From the NCBI GenBank assembly GCA_937983085.1, contig CALJKZ010000197.1, positions 1-6,031 on the forward strand: a stretch of DNA of 6,031 nucleotides, written 5' to 3'. This stretch comes from an uncultured Gemmatimonadales bacterium. Lineage in GTDB: Bacteria; Gemmatimonadota; Gemmatimonadetes; Longimicrobiales; Gaopeijiaceae. The translations under genes and the position numbers were made by a program. Shown in pieces: positions 5,397 through 6,031 of this stretch. The number at the start of each line of letters is the position of its first letter. The first letter of the stretch is position 1. Below the pieces are notes generated by a model, which saw only the letters and a list, made by a program, of their open reading frames with translations, had not been told where the DNA came from and made no database searches.

Positions 5397-6031
5397 CTAG
5401 ACGTCCGATCCGCCGAAAGCGTGCAAATCGCGCTGTCTCGCGACCCACGCCGAGATGCCCAGGAGAAGCAGCGGGTAGACCACCGGGAGCCAGGCTCCGA
5501 CGAGGGCGGAGTGGTCCGGCGAGCGTTGGACCCACGCCGCCCCGCCCAGGGACAGCAGATAGAAGAAGAGCGCCGATCCCAGGCCCAAGCCCCAACGGGC
5601 GTTGCGCCGTTTCGGCGGGCTGAGGCCAGAGGTCGCCCAGCCGCTGACGAGGCCGAGGAGTGCATTGACCAGCCCGAAGACGGCGAAGGCGAAGGGCTGG
5701 GGGAGGAGGAAGAGCAACCAGATGGGCGGCTGCTGAAGGGGGGCCGCCACGGAGAAGCCGAAGGACGTGGGGGGCGAGGCCACGATGTCCGCGCGTCGGG
5801 TGAAGATTCCGCTGGGCGTGTTTGCGCCGAACGGGTACCGCGCCTCGACGTCGTACCCCGCCGCCGCGTCCGCTCGCAGCTCGGCGACGGGCACGACGTA
5901 CGCACCAATGACCCACGCGAGCGCGGCGAGCACGGAGGTCGGGGCGATCACGGCCTTCGCCGCGCTTCCTCGGGCTGCACCTACGACCGCGAGGCCACCG
6001 CTGAAAGCAACGAAGGGGAAGACCAACCAGA
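5397..6031 (-). CDS. Multi-pass membrane protein, possibly LptF/LptG-permease-like (5' end outside window)
   Basis: The frame is open to the right edge, so the start is probably beyond it; a TTG at 6024-6026 could start a 209-residue form, but it would begin inside a hydrophobic segment. Numbered from that TTG, hydrophobic stretches lie at about 1-18, 27-49, 102-128, 145-166 and 173-195, with a hydrophilic segment of about 50 residues (50-100) between the second and third. The C-terminal part (GLGLGSALFFYLLSLGG, then ALVGAWLPVVYPLLLL) resembles the last two helices of LptF/LptG, the inner-membrane subunits of the lipopolysaccharide exporter, and VVPVAE after the second stretch resembles the end of their third helix. 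If so, the periplasmic domain is much smaller than usual. I hold this identification loosely; an unrelated membrane protein is possible. Its TAG stop abuts the sigma-factor ATG, placing it at the head of the sigma/anti-sigma unit within this window. Confidence 0.6.
   Translation of the reverse strand, partial: WLVFPFVAFSGGLAVVGAARGSAAKAVIAPTSVLAALAWVIGAYVVPVAELRADAAAGYDVEARYPFGANTPSGIFTRRADIVASPPTSFGFSVAAPLQQPPIWLLFLLPQPFAFAVFGLVNALLGLVSGWATSGLSPPKRRNARWGLGLGSALFFYLLSLGGAAWVQRSPDHSALVGAWLPVVYPLLLLGISAWVARQRDLHAFGGSDV

Noticed and set aside
5165..5916. Two long minus-strand frames overlapping the membrane protein and sigma genes
   Set aside because: Both are Arg/Pro/Ser-rich alternative frames of the membrane-protein and sigma genes. 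The sigma frame has clear domains, and the membrane frame has regular hydrophobic segments.
1..6031. CRISPR arrays, insertion sequences, tRNA genes, riboswitches
   Set aside because: I saw no regularly spaced repeats, transposase-like frames with terminal repeats, cloverleaf sequences or long structured leaders. The window is almost fully accounted for by protein genes.

Overview
This is a high-GC window (roughly two-thirds G+C by eye) from an ordinary-looking bacterial chromosome. I see no mobile elements, CRISPR arrays, tRNA or rRNA genes. The mix of genes is exported hydrolases of the amidohydrolase, serine-hydrolase and DUF5117/DUF4953 metalloprotease types, followed by an ECF sigma factor with a zf-HC2 anti-sigma factor. 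With the base composition and the scarcity of Shine-Dalgarno sequences before two of the starts, this suggests Gemmatimonadota or a similar high-GC Gram-negative lineage. That placement is inference from gene content, not from a marker gene.

Layout. (1) Positions 1-1805, minus strand: a two-gene unit made of a lipoprotein-type metal-dependent amidohydrolase and, joined by an ATGA stop/start overlap, a serine beta-lactamase-family hydrolase that is cut off by the left edge just after its SxxK motif. (2) Positions 1806-2017: a divergent intergenic region with an AT-richer patch, a 14-bp inverted repeat, a strong but out-of-frame ribosome binding site facing left, and a ten-codon mini-ORF facing right. 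(3) Positions 2018-4408, plus strand: a large secreted zinc metalloprotease with a full HExxHxxGxxH site. (4) Positions 4445-6031, minus strand, convergent with the protease: a tightly packed three-gene unit, read right to left. It runs from a multi-pass membrane protein (5' end outside the window, resembling the LptF/LptG permease fold) to an ECF sigma factor that starts directly after its stop codon, then to a membrane anti-sigma factor that overlaps the sigma gene by 32 bp.

How they work together. The left half encodes three enzymes with export signals, consistent with breakdown of peptides or peptide-like compounds in the periplasm or outside the cell. The right half is a self-contained regulatory module in which the anti-sigma factor should hold the sigma factor at the membrane. 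Whether that module controls the hydrolases cannot be told from this window, because its own promoter lies beyond the right edge. I found no strong case for a wholly new system. The most unusual points are the cysteine-rich sigma factor, the sensorless anti-sigma factor linked to a membrane protein, and the odd translation-start arrangement in the divergent region.
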